A stretch of DNA of 64,000 nt, taken from contig NZ_CP049056.1 in the NCBI RefSeq assembly GCF_011044155.1, positions 4,096,001-4,160,000 on the forward strand, written 5' to 3'. Position 1 is the first letter of the stretch; every line of letters begins with the position of its first letter. The DNA comes from Pikeienuella piscinae (GTDB lineage Bacteria; Pseudomonadota; Alphaproteobacteria; Rhodobacterales; Rhodobacteraceae). Shown one piece after another: positions 54,544-63,168 of the stretch. Both the position numbers and the translations under genes were made by a program. The notes beneath the pieces are model-generated. The model did no database searches and was not told where the DNA came from. It saw nothing but the letters and a program-made list of their open reading frames with translations.

Positions 54544-55461
54544 ATGAAGTCTGAACGAGGACCATTGGCGAACGGCGCCATTCTCGCGGTCGCCCTGGCG
54601 CTTATCCTCGCGGCGCATGAGGTGAACCGCCAGCCGGGCTGGTCGCTGTTCGGGGTCTATATCTACTGGTTCTGCCGCGTCGGCATGGCCTATCTCATTA
54701 TCGTCGGGGCCTACGCGGCGCTCGGGCAGGCGATGACGGAGCGCTCGTCGCCCTACGCCCATGTCGGCCTCGCGGCATGCCTTTCGTTTCCGCCATTCGT
54801 GATGGCGGTCACCACGCTCGACCTCATTATCGGCGACGTTTCGCTGCTCAACACCAGCCCGGACGTGCTGGTCAGCCGGTTGGGGATCGAGGCGGCGTCG
54901 CTGATCGACAACCATCTGACCACTTCGGCGCTGCTGTTGACGCCCTATCTTCGCCAGGCGCTGCGCGAGCGTAGGGAGCAGCAAGGCCAACCCGCCGCCG
55001 CCCCGTCTCGCCCCGCGCCGGCCCCGCCGCAGGCGACGCAGCAGCCGGCGCTGCGCCCGGCTCCGGATGAGCCCGAGGTCGGCGAGAAGGTCGCCGCGCC
55101 GGGCGAGATCGAAACGCGCGCCGAGCCCGAGGTTCCTGGGCTGCTTCTCGCCTCGCAACCGCCGGTGATCGGCGATCTGCTCGCGGCCGAGGCGCAGGAG
55201 CATTATGTGAAGCTGAAGGCGACCGAGCAGGGCGGCATGGCGCTTTACAGGTTCGGCGATGCGGTGCGCGACCTCGGCCGCTATCGGGGTATGCAGGTCC
55301 ACCGCTCGCACTGGGTCGCGGACGACGCTGTCGTAGCCGTGATCGGCAAGCGCGGCGCGCTGCGGGTGGAGTTGACCAGCGGCGAAGTGGTTCCCGTCTC
55401 TCGCCGCTACGAGCTTGAGGTTGAAGCGCGTTTCGCCGACCGGGAGCGGCGGGCGGAGTAA
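54544..55461 (+). CDS. Membrane-anchored LytTR-family transcriptional regulator
   Basis: This 305-residue protein has three or four N-terminal membrane helices (about residues 10-112), a Pro/Ala/Gln-rich linker (about 145-200) and a C-terminal LytTR DNA-binding domain (about 205-295). The domain contains LLAAEAQEHYVKLKAT and VHRSHWVADDAVVAVIGKRG, typical of the family. There is no receiver domain, so the signal is probably sensed in the membrane. ATG 54544 is chosen because GAGGAG precedes it; the frame is open from 54463. No obvious target gene is adjacent. Confidence 0.85.
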   Translation: MKSERGPLANGAILAVALALILAAHEVNRQPGWSLFGVYIYWFCRVGMAYLIIVGAYAALGQAMTERSSPYAHVGLAACLSFPPFVMAVTTLDLIIGDVSLLNTSPDVLVSRLGIEAASLIDNHLTTSALLLTPYLRQALRERREQQGQPAAAPSRPAPAPPQATQQPALRPAPDEPEVGEKVAAPGEIETRAEPEVPGLLLASQPPVIGDLLAAEAQEHYVKLKATEQGGMALYRFGDAVRDLGRYRGMQVHRSHWVADDAVVAVIGKRGALRVELTSGEVVPVSRRYELEVEARFADRERRAE

Positions 55462-55506
55462 GGGCTGGTCGATCGGCGAATTCGCCTGCGGGGCGGCGTC
55501 CCGATC

Positions 55507-56298
55507 CTATCTTTCCCAGCGAGGCGGGCGTTTCGAGAGGAACGCCGCAACGCCCTCACGGAAGTTCGCGTGCGCCGCGAGCCGGCCGGCTTCCGTCGCC
55601 TCGATCGACAGGCCATCTTCGAAATCCGCGCCGCCGCCGCCGATCAGGCACCTCCGGATCGCGGCGAGCGCGTTGCCCGGCTTACGCGCCAGATCGAGCG
55701 CGAGGGCCTGAACCTCGGCGTCGACCGCCCCCGGCGCGCTGAGCGTGTCGACGAGGCCGATGGTGAGGGCTTGCGCGGCGCTGATGATTTCGCCGCTATA
55801 GAGCATTCTGAACGCCGCACTTCGGCCGATCAGCCGCACCAGCGCCTGCGTTCCTGCCACCGGCGGGATGAACGCGATGTTGATCTCCGGCTGACCCAGT
55901 TTCGCGTCGGGGTCCGCGAATCTGAGATCCGCGTGAAGACACATCTCCAGGCCGCCGCCGACCGCGACGCCCTTGATCGCCGCCAGCAAGGGCTTCTCGG
56001 AAGCGCGCATGCGCCGGGCAAGGGCGTGGGAAATGGCGATCCATTCGCGCATCTGCTCGGGCGTCGTTTCCCTGAAAACCGTGAGATCGGCGCCAGAGCT
56101 GAGATGGGAGCCAAGCGCGCTCCCCAGCACGATGATGCGCACGTCTTCCGATGCGTCCAGTGTGTCGAAACCGAGGCGGGTTTCGTTCAGCATTCTCCAG
56201 TCGAACGCGTTGACGGGCGGGCGGTTGAACCTGAGCCAGCCGACGCCCTCCCGAATCTCGAGCTGGATGCTCTCGAGGACATGCGGGTCGGATTTCAT
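55507..56298 (-). CDS. Enoyl-CoA hydratase/isomerase family protein
   Basis: This 263-residue crotonase has oxyanion-hole segments HLSSGADLTVF near residue 66 and AIKGVAVGGGLEMCLHADLR near residue 106 with the first Glu, and LGQPEINIAFIPPVAGTQ near residue 130 with the second, so hydratase chemistry is likely. ATG 56298 gives a normal length; upstream in-frame codons look non-coding. It stands alone, converging on the LytTR gene, and its substrate cannot be inferred from neighbours. Confidence 0.88.
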   Translation of the reverse strand: MKSDPHVLESIQLEIREGVGWLRFNRPPVNAFDWRMLNETRLGFDTLDASEDVRIIVLGSALGSHLSSGADLTVFRETTPEQMREWIAISHALARRMRASEKPLLAAIKGVAVGGGLEMCLHADLRFADPDAKLGQPEINIAFIPPVAGTQALVRLIGRSAAFRMLYSGEIISAAQALTIGLVDTLSAPGAVDAEVQALALDLARKPGNALAAIRRCLIGGGGADFEDGLSIEATEAGRLAAHANFREGVAAFLSKRPPRWER

Positions 56299-56397
56299 GA
56301 GATCGTCACGAGCGCAAATGGCTACCCCCGGGCGGCGCAATGACGGGCGGCGGCCGGTTCGGCGCAGGGTTCGCTCCGTCCTCCGCCGGGCATAGAA

Positions 56398-56421
56398 AGG
56401 GCCGCCCCGCCGGGCGGCCCT
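56398..56421 (-). terminator. Terminator of the pnt operon
   Basis: This is a 10-bp perfect stem (AGGGCCGCCC / GGGCGGCCCT) with a 4-base loop, 22 bases past the pntB stop. Read leftwards it is followed by TTTCT, a short T-rich tail. Confidence 0.65.
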
Positions 56422-56443
56422 CCGGTCTGGCGTCGGGCGCTGG

Positions 56444-57847
56444 TCACTCCATCGCCTTGACGACGTCTTCGCACATCTTCTTGGCGTCGCCGAGCAGCAT
56501 CATCGTCTGGTCCATGAAGAAGAGCGGGTTCTCGATCCCGGCGTAGCCGGGAGCGAGCGAGCGCTTCACGAAGAGCACGGTCTTGGCTTTCTCGACATCG
56601 AGCACCGGCATGCCGGCGATCGGCGATTGCGGATCGGTCTTCGCCGAGGGATTGGTGACGTCGTTCGCGCCGATCACGAAGACCACGTCAGTCTGGCTGA
56701 AGGCGGAGTTGATGTCGTCCAGCTCGAACACCTCGTCATAGGGCACGTTGGCTTCCGCCAGCAGGACGTTCATGTGGCCGGGCATCCGGCCCGCGACCGG
56801 GTGGATCGCGTATTTCACGTCGACGCCGCCCTCTTTCAGCTTGTCGGCCATCTCGCGGAGCGCATGCTGCGCCTGCGCCACCGCCATGCCGTAACCGGGG
56901 ACGATGATGACCGACCCGGCGTTCTGCATGATGAAGGCGGCGTCGTCGGCCGAGCCGCGCTTGACCGGCTTTTGCTCGCCGCCGTCTCCGCCGCCGCCGG
57001 CGGCAGCGTCATCGCCGCCGAAGCCGCCGAGGATGACGGATATGAAGCTCCGGTTCATGCCGTGGCACATGATGTAGCTGAGGATCGCGCCGGAGGAGCC
57101 GACAAGGGCGCCGGTGATGATCAGCGCCATGTTGCCGAGCGTGAAGCCGATGCCGGCCGCCGCCCAACCGGAATAGGAGTTCAGCATCGAGATCACGACC
57201 GGCATGTCGGCGCCGCCGATCGGGATGATGATCAGAACGCCGAGAACGAGCGCGGCGATCGCGATAGCCCAGAACCAGAAGGTCGCCTGCGTGGTGATCA
57301 GAAGGATCACCATGACGACAAGCCCGACGGCGAGCGCGAGATTGATCATATGGCGGCCGCCGATCATGATCGGCGCGCCAGACATCCGCCCATCGAGCTT
57401 GGCGAAGGCGATGATCGAACCGGAGAAGGTGATCGCGCCGATGGCGACGCCGAGGCTCATCTCGATAATCGAGCCGGTATGGATTGCGCCGACCTCGCCG
57501 ATTCCGTAGGCCTCCGGGCTGTAGAAGGCGCCGGCGGCGACGAAGACGGCCGCGAGGCCGACGAGGCTGTGAAACGCCGCGACAAGCTGCGGCATCTTGG
57601 TCATCTCGATGCGTTTCGCGATGACGGCGCCGGCCCCGCCGCCGATGACGAAGCCGAGGATGATCAGCGCCCAGCCGCCGAAGCCGCTCGGCGGAAAGAC
57701 GATCAGCGTTGTGGCGATCGCCACGGCCATGCCGGTCATGCCATAACGGTTGCCCTGCCGGGAAGTCGTCGGGTGGCTCAGCCCCCTGAGCGCGAGGATG
57801 AAGAGCACCCCAGCGACGAGATAGGCGAATGCCGCGAAATTTGCCAT
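56444..57847 (-). CDS. pntB: NAD(P) transhydrogenase subunit beta
   Basis: This 467-residue subunit of the proton-translocating transhydrogenase has about nine N-terminal membrane helices (residues 1-265) forming part of the proton path, and a C-terminal NADP(H)-binding domain III (residues about 290-467). Domain III carries SVIIVPGYGMAVAQAQHALR, VKYAIHPVAGRMPGHMNVLL and DVVFVIGANDVTNPSAK. ATG 57847 lies 11 bases after the pntAB stop. The complex makes NADPH from NADH using proton-motive force. Confidence 0.96.
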   Translation of the reverse strand: MANFAAFAYLVAGVLFILALRGLSHPTTSRQGNRYGMTGMAVAIATTLIVFPPSGFGGWALIILGFVIGGGAGAVIAKRIEMTKMPQLVAAFHSLVGLAAVFVAAGAFYSPEAYGIGEVGAIHTGSIIEMSLGVAIGAITFSGSIIAFAKLDGRMSGAPIMIGGRHMINLALAVGLVVMVILLITTQATFWFWAIAIAALVLGVLIIIPIGGADMPVVISMLNSYSGWAAAGIGFTLGNMALIITGALVGSSGAILSYIMCHGMNRSFISVILGGFGGDDAAAGGGGDGGEQKPVKRGSADDAAFIMQNAGSVIIVPGYGMAVAQAQHALREMADKLKEGGVDVKYAIHPVAGRMPGHMNVLLAEANVPYDEVFELDDINSAFSQTDVVFVIGANDVTNPSAKTDPQSPIAGMPVLDVEKAKTVLFVKRSLAPGYAGIENPLFFMDQTMMLLGDAKKMCEDVVKAME

Positions 57848-57858
57848 CTATCCGCCCC

Positions 57859-58299
57859 TCAGCCTTTTTTCTTGTACATGGCGAGCATTCGTTCGGTGAC
57901 CAGGAAGCCCCCAAAGATGTTCACCGCCGCCATGGTCAGCGCCAGAACGCCGAAGACCGGCGTCCAGGAGGAGGCGAGCGCCGTGTCGACACCGACCGCG
58001 ACCAGCGCGCCGACGACGATGACCGACGAGATCGCGTTGGTCACCGACATCAGCGGGGTGTGGAGCGCCGGCGTCACCGACCAGACCACGTAATAGCCCA
58101 CGAAACAGGCGAGGACGAAGGCGGAGAGGTAGAAGACGAAGGGCGAAATGGCGGAGCCGTGCGCCGCCGCCTCGACCGCGTCGCTCACCGCGCCTTCGGG
58201 GGCGGTCACCGCCGCCGTCGCCGCCATATCGGCGACCTTCTGGCTGGCTGTCGCCGCCGCCTCGGCCGCGTCTTTCAGGGAATTGAGAAGCTCGGACAT
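57859..58299 (-). CDS. pntAB: NAD(P) transhydrogenase subunit alpha, membrane part
   Basis: This is a 146-residue membrane subunit with an Ala-rich helical leader (about residues 1-45) and three or four hydrophobic helices. The conserved FVGYYVVWSVTPALHTPLMSVTNAISSV segment holds the characteristic W-x-V-T-P-A-L-H-T-P-L-M stretch. It corresponds to the C-terminal part of one-piece PntA. It is encoded separately from the soluble NAD-binding part, as in Rhodospirillum rubrum. Start 58299 is four bases after the pntAA stop. Confidence 0.93.
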   Translation of the reverse strand: MSELLNSLKDAAEAAATASQKVADMAATAAVTAPEGAVSDAVEAAAHGSAISPFVFYLSAFVLACFVGYYVVWSVTPALHTPLMSVTNAISSVIVVGALVAVGVDTALASSWTPVFGVLALTMAAVNIFGGFLVTERMLAMYKKKG

Positions 58300-58303
58300 C
58301 GGT

Positions 58304-59440
58304 TCAGCCCTTCTCGCCGGTCAGTTGCGGGTGGATCACGGCGCCGTCTCGCGTGAGGCGGACGCCCTTTACCAGTTCGTCCTCTTCATCGAGCGCGAAA
58401 GCGCCGTCCTTGAAGAAGGGGGAGAGGAAATTGAAATGGTTGCGCGCGTAGAGCGCCGAGGCGTCGGCGGTCAGCCGCCCGGGCAGGTTGGCGAAGCCGA
58501 GGATCGTGACGCCGTTGTCGGTCACCACCGTCTCGCCGAATTTCGCCCCTTCGACATTGCCGCCCTGTTCGACCGCCAGATCGACGAGGATCGAGCCGGG
58601 CTTCATCGACGCGACCATCTCCTTCGTCACCAGGATCGGCGCCTTGCGGCCCGGAATCAGCGCGGTGGTGATGACCATGTCCTGCTTGGCGATATGCCCC
58701 GCGACCAGCTCCGCCTGCTGCTTCTTGTAATCGTCGGACATCTCCTTGGCGTAGCCGCCAGCTGTCTGCGCCTGTTCGAACTCCTCGTTCTTCACGGCGA
58801 TGAACTTCGCGCCGAGCGAGGCGACCTGCTCTTCCGTCGCCGGCCTGACATCGGTCGCACTGACGATGGCGCCGAGCCGGCGTGCGGTGGCGATGGCCTG
58901 CAGCCCGGCGACGCCGACGCCCATGATGAAGACCTTGGCCGGGGCGATGGTGCCCGCGGCGGTCATCATCTGCGGCATGGCGCGGCCATAGGCGTTCGCC
59001 GCCTCGATCACCGCCTTGTAGCCGGCCAGATTGGCCTGGGAAGAGAGCACGTCCATCGACTGCGCGCGACTGATGCGCGGCATGAATTCCATCGCGAACG
59101 CCTCGACGCCCTTTTCCGCCAGCGCGTCGGTCAGCGCCCGGTCGCTATGCGGCGACATCGTGCAAAAGAGCATCTGGCCTTTCACGAAGCTTTTCACCTC
59201 GGCCTCGGACGGGCGCAGGATCTTCAGCACGATATCGGCGCCCTTCAGCGTCGCCGCGAAAGTCTTGGCGATGGTCGCGCCGGCGGTCTCATAGGCGGCG
59301 TCGGGAAAGGAGGCGCCGTCGCCGGCGCCGCTCTGCACCGCGACCTCGGCGCCGAGGCCGACGAACTTCTTTACCGTTTCGGGAACGGCGGCGACGCGGG
59401 TCTCGTTTTCCCGCGTCTCCCTGGGGATGGCGATTTTCAT
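58304..59440 (-). CDS. pntAA: NAD(P) transhydrogenase subunit alpha, soluble NAD-binding part
   Basis: This 378-residue domain I binds NAD(H). It begins MKIAIPRETRENETRVAAVP, shares the alanine-dehydrogenase-like fold, and has the Rossmann motif VFIMGVGVAGLQAIATARRL near residue 167 and the mobile loop region GYAKEMSDDYKKQQAELV near residue 230. No membrane helix is present, confirming the split-alpha architecture. It is the first gene of the pntAA-pntAB-pntB operon; the small oxidase-subunit gene lies 49 bases upstream on the same strand. Confidence 0.95.
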   Translation of the reverse strand: MKIAIPRETRENETRVAAVPETVKKFVGLGAEVAVQSGAGDGASFPDAAYETAGATIAKTFAATLKGADIVLKILRPSEAEVKSFVKGQMLFCTMSPHSDRALTDALAEKGVEAFAMEFMPRISRAQSMDVLSSQANLAGYKAVIEAANAYGRAMPQMMTAAGTIAPAKVFIMGVGVAGLQAIATARRLGAIVSATDVRPATEEQVASLGAKFIAVKNEEFEQAQTAGGYAKEMSDDYKKQQAELVAGHIAKQDMVITTALIPGRKAPILVTKEMVASMKPGSILVDLAVEQGGNVEGAKFGETVVTDNGVTILGFANLPGRLTADASALYARNHFNFLSPFFKDGAFALDEEDELVKGVRLTRDGAVIHPQLTGEKG

Positions 59441-59489
59441 TGATGTCCCTCTGTCGTCGCCCGATTCTCCGGGCAGTCGGCGGCGTGGC

Positions 59490-59624
59490 TCAGGTGGCGA
59501 AGATCGCCAGGAAGATCAGTGTGACCGCGGTCGCCACCGCGAGCCAGATTCCAACTCGGATGAAGCCCGCGAAAGCCCGCTTCTGCTGGCTGATGTCCAT
59601 TTCACCGGGAACGTAGTCGCTCAT
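59490..59624 (-). CDS. aa3-type cytochrome c oxidase subunit IV (44 residues)
   Basis: This very small protein reads MSDYVPGEMDISQQKRAFAG and then a single membrane helix (VGIWLAVATAVTLIFLAIFA). G-x-M-D-I-x-x-Q followed by F-x-G-F matches the COX4_pro_2 family, the fourth subunit of alphaproteobacterial aa3 oxidases, which packs against the core. The ATG at 59624 has GAAGGAGACCGTCA upstream. It lies just before the transhydrogenase operon, a common place in Rhodobacterales; co-transcription is possible. Confidence 0.85.
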   Translation of the reverse strand: MSDYVPGEMDISQQKRAFAGFIRVGIWLAVATAVTLIFLAIFAT

Positions 59625-59736
59625 TGACGGTCTCCTTCAGTATGCGTCTTCAAGCGGATACCATAGGCGTTTTCGCGCCGCATCGGGTTTCTTTTCCGAA
59701 AGGGGGTGCGAACGCTCAACCGGCCGGAGAATGGCG

Positions 59737-60225
59737 ATGGAGATCCGCGACTTCGACGCAAATGATGCGGGGGCGATCCGCACGCTGCTGCGCGCCGCCT
59801 TCCCCGGCCCGCAGGAGGCCGATCTCGTCGAGGCGATTCGCCGTGATGGGGATGCGGTGATCGAACTTGTCGCGGGGAAAGTGGACGCCATGGCGGGCGC
59901 GCTCCTGCTGTCCCGGATGCGGGCGCCCTTTCGCGCGCTTGGCCTCGGGCCGCTCGCGGTGGCGGAGGGGGCTCGCGGTCGCGGGCTCGGCGCGGCGCTG
60001 GTCAGGTCCGGGGCGGGCCGGGCGCGCGCGCAGGGGTGGGAGGCGCTCTTCGTTCTTGGCGAGCCGGACTATTATCGGCGGTTCGGCTTCGACGTCGCGG
60101 CCGCAGCGTGCTACGAATCACCCTACGCTGGCCCTTATCTCATGATGTTGACGCTGACGGAGCGGGCCTTGCCGAAGAGCGGGCCGATCGCCTACGCGCC
60201 GGCCTTCGCCGCCCTCGAAAGCTGA
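59737..60225 (+). CDS. GNAT-family N-acetyltransferase
   Basis: This 162-residue protein has the acetyl-CoA pyrophosphate loop GARGRGLGAALV near residue 80 and the GEPDYYRRFGFDVA strand-turn near residue 108, a pattern shared with YhbS-like acetyltransferases. ATG 59737 is preferred over 59731 because GGAG then lies seven bases upstream. The substrate, probably a small amine or a protein N-terminus, is unknown. It stands alone and is divergent from the oxidase-subunit gene. Confidence 0.85.
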   Translation: MEIRDFDANDAGAIRTLLRAAFPGPQEADLVEAIRRDGDAVIELVAGKVDAMAGALLLSRMRAPFRALGLGPLAVAEGARGRGLGAALVRSGAGRARAQGWEALFVLGEPDYYRRFGFDVAAAACYESPYAGPYLMMLTLTERALPKSGPIAYAPAFAALES

Positions 60226-60281
60226 ACAACCGCCCCAGGGGGCGGCTGTCAAATTCATCGAAACATGTGGTTCCTGCTGGA

Positions 60282-61007
60282 TTAGGTCGCGCGGCGGCGG
60301 CGAGACGCGAAGCCGAGACCGGCGATCGCGGTCAGGAAGAGCGGCAGCGCCGCAGGAACGGGTACCGCGCTGACCGAAATGTCGTCGATCAGACCGCCCA
60401 GCGTGTTGGCGGTTCCGGTCGCCGAGAAGCCCAGCGTGATCGGCGTGTTGTCCGAAGCCACCGTGAAACTGGCGGTGATCAGAGTCCAGAGGCCGACGCT
60501 CGTGCTGCTGTTCGCGTCAGGCCCGGTCACTTCGCCGAGAAGCAGGGAATTGCTGAGCCCGTCGATCACGGAAAAGCCGATGCCGTTGCTGCCGACATCG
60601 CCATTGCGCGGGCTGTAGTAGAATTCGAGGTTGTAGCGCCCGGAGTCGAGAACCAGATCCTGCGCCATGGTCGAATTCGAGTTCGGCGCCGGATGGCTGT
60701 CGAGTTCGACATAATGCTGGCCGGTACGCGCGTCGATCGAACCGAGCGTATTGTTGGTCTGAACCTCGATGCCGGAGCCGGCGGTCGTCGTCCAGCCGTT
60801 GAGCGATGTGAAAACATCCCAGGACCGGCTGCCGGAGCCGCTGGCGAGACTGCCGAGTGTATTCTGGTTCACGAGGCCGACGCCCGGCGTCGAGCTCGTC
60901 GTGTCCTCGAAGCCGCCATTGACGACAAGGGCCTGCGCCGGAGCGGCGGCGAAGCCGAAAAGCACGGCGAGCGCAACGGCGCCGACGGAAGATTGCACGC
61001 TATTCAT
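60282..61007 (-). CDS. VPLPA-CTERM-type surface protein with an NGGFE (DUF642-like) domain
   Basis: This 241-residue secreted protein has a Sec signal (about residues 8-25, ending APAQA) followed by LVVNGGFEDTTSS, YVELDSHPAPNSN, and GRYNLEFYYSPRNGD, a beta-sandwich pattern of the DUF642/NGxFE type often seen in carbohydrate-binding surface proteins. The tail is VPVPAALPLFLTAIAGLGF then SRRRR, a VPxPA exosortase sorting signal. ATG 61007 has GGGGAG upstream. It shares upstream words with the 15547 gene. Confidence 0.83.
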   Translation of the reverse strand: MNSVQSSVGAVALAVLFGFAAAPAQALVVNGGFEDTTSSTPGVGLVNQNTLGSLASGSGSRSWDVFTSLNGWTTTAGSGIEVQTNNTLGSIDARTGQHYVELDSHPAPNSNSTMAQDLVLDSGRYNLEFYYSPRNGDVGSNGIGFSVIDGLSNSLLLGEVTGPDANSSTSVGLWTLITASFTVASDNTPITLGFSATGTANTLGGLIDDISVSAVPVPAALPLFLTAIAGLGFASRRRRAT

Positions 61008-61080
61008 TTTGTTACTCCCCACAACATTTAACAAACACACTGGGAATATGTGGGAATCTCTCTCGAAATGATAGTGATAT

Positions 61081-61090
61081 TCTCCACGCA
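61081..61090 (-). promoter_or_regulatory. Shared upstream word of VPLPA-CTERM genes (copy 3)
   Basis: The minus strand reads TGCGTGGAGA, 73 bases upstream of the 61007 start and identical to 16171-16180. GAACATGCG (61105-61113) and TGTTGTGGG (61018-61026) flank it and also recur in the same order at the 16149 gene. Confidence 0.35.
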
Positions 61091-61183
61091 CAGCCATCGA
61101 GCATCGCATGTTCTTGGTTAATCAAGTACTTGCCGACCGTCGCGGTGCGAAATACCTTTATTCTGACACTTTCGCGCCCTGTT

Positions 61184-62074
61184 TCACCCCCGAGCGGGTA
61201 GGGTTGGAGCCCGCCAGCCCACGACCCCACCGGCTTCGGCCGGCGCGGGCGCGTCGTGCGGAAAGAAGAAATCGAGTTGAAGCTTGCCGCCAGGCGTCAC
61301 CGCGAATCGGTCGAAATCGGTCACGCCGTCCGCCGCCAGTACAAGATCGTCGAGGCAGCACCAGCCGGTGAAGTCGCGGCCCTTCGCGAGGATCGCGGTC
61401 GCCGCTTCGCCCATGATCGCGGGGGTGCGCGATTGGGACGCCATCGCCGATCCGCCGAGGAGGTTTCTGACCGCAGCAGTGTCGATTGTCGTGCGCGGCC
61501 AGAGGCAGTTGGCGGAGATCTTCCCCTCGAATTCCGCCGCCCAGGCCAGCGTCAGCATGGTCATGCCGTATTTCGCCAGCGAATAGGCCGGGTGATTGCG
61601 GAACCAGGCGGGGTTGAAGTCGAGCGGCGGCGACAGCGTCAGGATATGCGCGTGATCGGATTTCAGCAGATGCGGCAGGCAGGTCCGTGTGACGAGGAAC
61701 GTCCCGCGGCTGTTGATCCCGGTCATCAGGTCATAGCGTTTCAGATCCGTCGCCGCCGTCCCCGTAAGCTGGATCGCCGAGGCGTTGTTGACGCAGATGT
61801 CGATCCCGCCGAAATGCGTGGCCGCCTTCTCTACGGCCTCGGCGACCTGCGTTTCGTCGCGAATATCGCAGGTGAGCGCGAGACCCTTGCCGCCGGCCGC
61901 CTCCACCGCCGCGACGGCGGTGTGGATCGTGCCGGGAAGCTTGGGGTGTGGCTCGGCGGTCTTGGCGGCGATGGCGACATTCGCGCCCTGGCGCGCCGCT
62001 TCGACCGCGATCGCCTCGCCGATCCCGCGGCTGCCGCCGGAAATGAACATCGTCCGTCCCGTCAGCGCGCCCAT
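61184..62074 (-). CDS. SDR-family oxidoreductase (HSDL2/citronellol-dehydrogenase-like)
   Basis: This 296-residue short-chain dehydrogenase has SGGSRGIGEAIA near residue 12, NNAS near residue 98 and a C-terminal extension. The catalytic Tyr-x3-Lys is in AYSLAKYGMTML near residue 170; the usual Ser position reads ILTLSPPLDF. AKTAEPHPKLPGTIH after the second strand is typical of the HSDL2-like subgroup, which acts on acyl-CoA or terpenoid-like substrates. It starts 11 bases after the MBL-fold gene and is the last gene of that operon. Confidence 0.86.
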   Translation of the reverse strand: MGALTGRTMFISGGSRGIGEAIAVEAARQGANVAIAAKTAEPHPKLPGTIHTAVAAVEAAGGKGLALTCDIRDETQVAEAVEKAATHFGGIDICVNNASAIQLTGTAATDLKRYDLMTGINSRGTFLVTRTCLPHLLKSDHAHILTLSPPLDFNPAWFRNHPAYSLAKYGMTMLTLAWAAEFEGKISANCLWPRTTIDTAAVRNLLGGSAMASQSRTPAIMGEAATAILAKGRDFTGWCCLDDLVLAADGVTDFDRFAVTPGGKLQLDFFFPHDAPAPAEAGGVVGWRAPTLPARG

Positions 62075-62085
62075 CGCTTGTCCTT

Positions 62086-63165
62086 TCAGGGTTTCAGAAC
62101 GAACCGGTAGGCGCCGTTGGCGTCGAGTCGCCGTTCAGCCTCTCCCGTCGTCATCATGTGGTTGAGATGTGCGATCGCCTCGACCATGGCGAGGCCGAAC
62201 TCGCCATCCTTGATCGGGCGTTTGTAGATCGTGTCGTAGCACTCGATGGCGGTGCGCGGCTGGTGGAGGAATTTCCTGAGCCGCCTGATCACGCCATGAT
62301 GGTTGGCGATAAGCTGATCCAGCCGTTTCGGAAGGCCGGTGAAGGGCCGGTTGTGACCGGGAAGGGCGAGATGCCCCTCCCGCGCGTAAGGCTGGAACTT
62401 CTTGCAGGAGGCGAGCCATTCGCCCAGCGGGTCGGCGTCCGGTTCGGTCGAGAAGACGCCGATATTCGGCGAGATGCGCGGCAGGATCTGGTCTGCGCTC
62501 AGCACCACCTCGCCATCCGTCGACCAGAAGGTCGCCTGTTCCGGCGCGTGGCCGTCGCCGGTGAAGACCCGCCATGCGCGTCCGCCCATCTCGATCCGCT
62601 CGCCATCTCTCAGACGGCGATAGCCGGGCGGGAGCGGCGCGACGATACGGGAGAAATTCATCGGCTCGCGCGCGCGCGCCCACTCGAGCCGGGCGGCGTC
62701 CGCGCCCGCTCGTTTCATGTGGAGAAGATTCGGCGCCGAGGTCCGCTCCTGATGGTCGAGGGTCAGCATCCGCGCGAAAAGCCAGGCGGTGCGCGTGGTC
62801 CAGAGGCTGGCGCCGTGCTCGGCCTGAAACCAGCCGGCGAGGCCGATATGGTCCGGGTGGTGATGGGAGGCGATTACGCGGCGAACCGGCTTGGCCGCCA
62901 GCGGGCCGTTCATCAGGTCGGCCCAGATCGCCTTGGTCTTGTCGGTCTGGAAACCGGTGTCGACGATGGTCCAGCCGTCGCCGTCGTCGAGCGCGTAGAC
63001 GTTCACATGGTCCAGAGTCATCGGCAGCGGCAGGCGCAGCCAGAGGATGCGTTCCGCGACCTCGATCGCCCCGTTCGGCGCCGGTATCGCTTCGCCGTGC
63101 GGGTAAGCGAGCCCGGCTGGCAGGCGGCGGCTCTCATCGAGGGGCGCGTCGGTTCGTTGGTCCAT
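62086..63165 (-). CDS. Metallo-beta-lactamase-fold hydrolase
   Basis: This 359-residue MBL-fold protein has the metal motif SHHHPDHIGLAG near residue 103, further ligands in TGDGHAPEQ near residue 210, SADQILPRI near residue 235 and LPGHNRPF near residue 285, and a C-terminal winged-helix-like region. This complete two-metal set belongs to the broad glyoxalase-II/LACTB2-like group; thioester or lactone substrates are plausible in view of the acyl-CoA dehydrogenase gene three bases upstream. The chemistry is not certain. Confidence 0.86.
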   Translation of the reverse strand: MDQRTDAPLDESRRLPAGLAYPHGEAIPAPNGAIEVAERILWLRLPLPMTLDHVNVYALDDGDGWTIVDTGFQTDKTKAIWADLMNGPLAAKPVRRVIASHHHPDHIGLAGWFQAEHGASLWTTRTAWLFARMLTLDHQERTSAPNLLHMKRAGADAARLEWARAREPMNFSRIVAPLPPGYRRLRDGERIEMGGRAWRVFTGDGHAPEQATFWSTDGEVVLSADQILPRISPNIGVFSTEPDADPLGEWLASCKKFQPYAREGHLALPGHNRPFTGLPKRLDQLIANHHGVIRRLRKFLHQPRTAIECYDTIYKRPIKDGEFGLAMVEAIAHLNHMMTTGEAERRLDANGAYRFVLKP

Positions 63166-63168
63166 CCC

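Noticed and set aside
56627-58093. A 488-codon plus-strand frame opposite pntB and pntAB
   Set aside because: Asp/Glu/His-rich antisense of membrane helices; the transhydrogenase reading is certain.
60226-60281. Short GC hairpin (CCGCCC / GGGCGG) between the GNAT and VPLPA genes as a terminator
   Set aside because: The stem is only six pairs with a tiny loop and no T-run; too weak to list as a feature.
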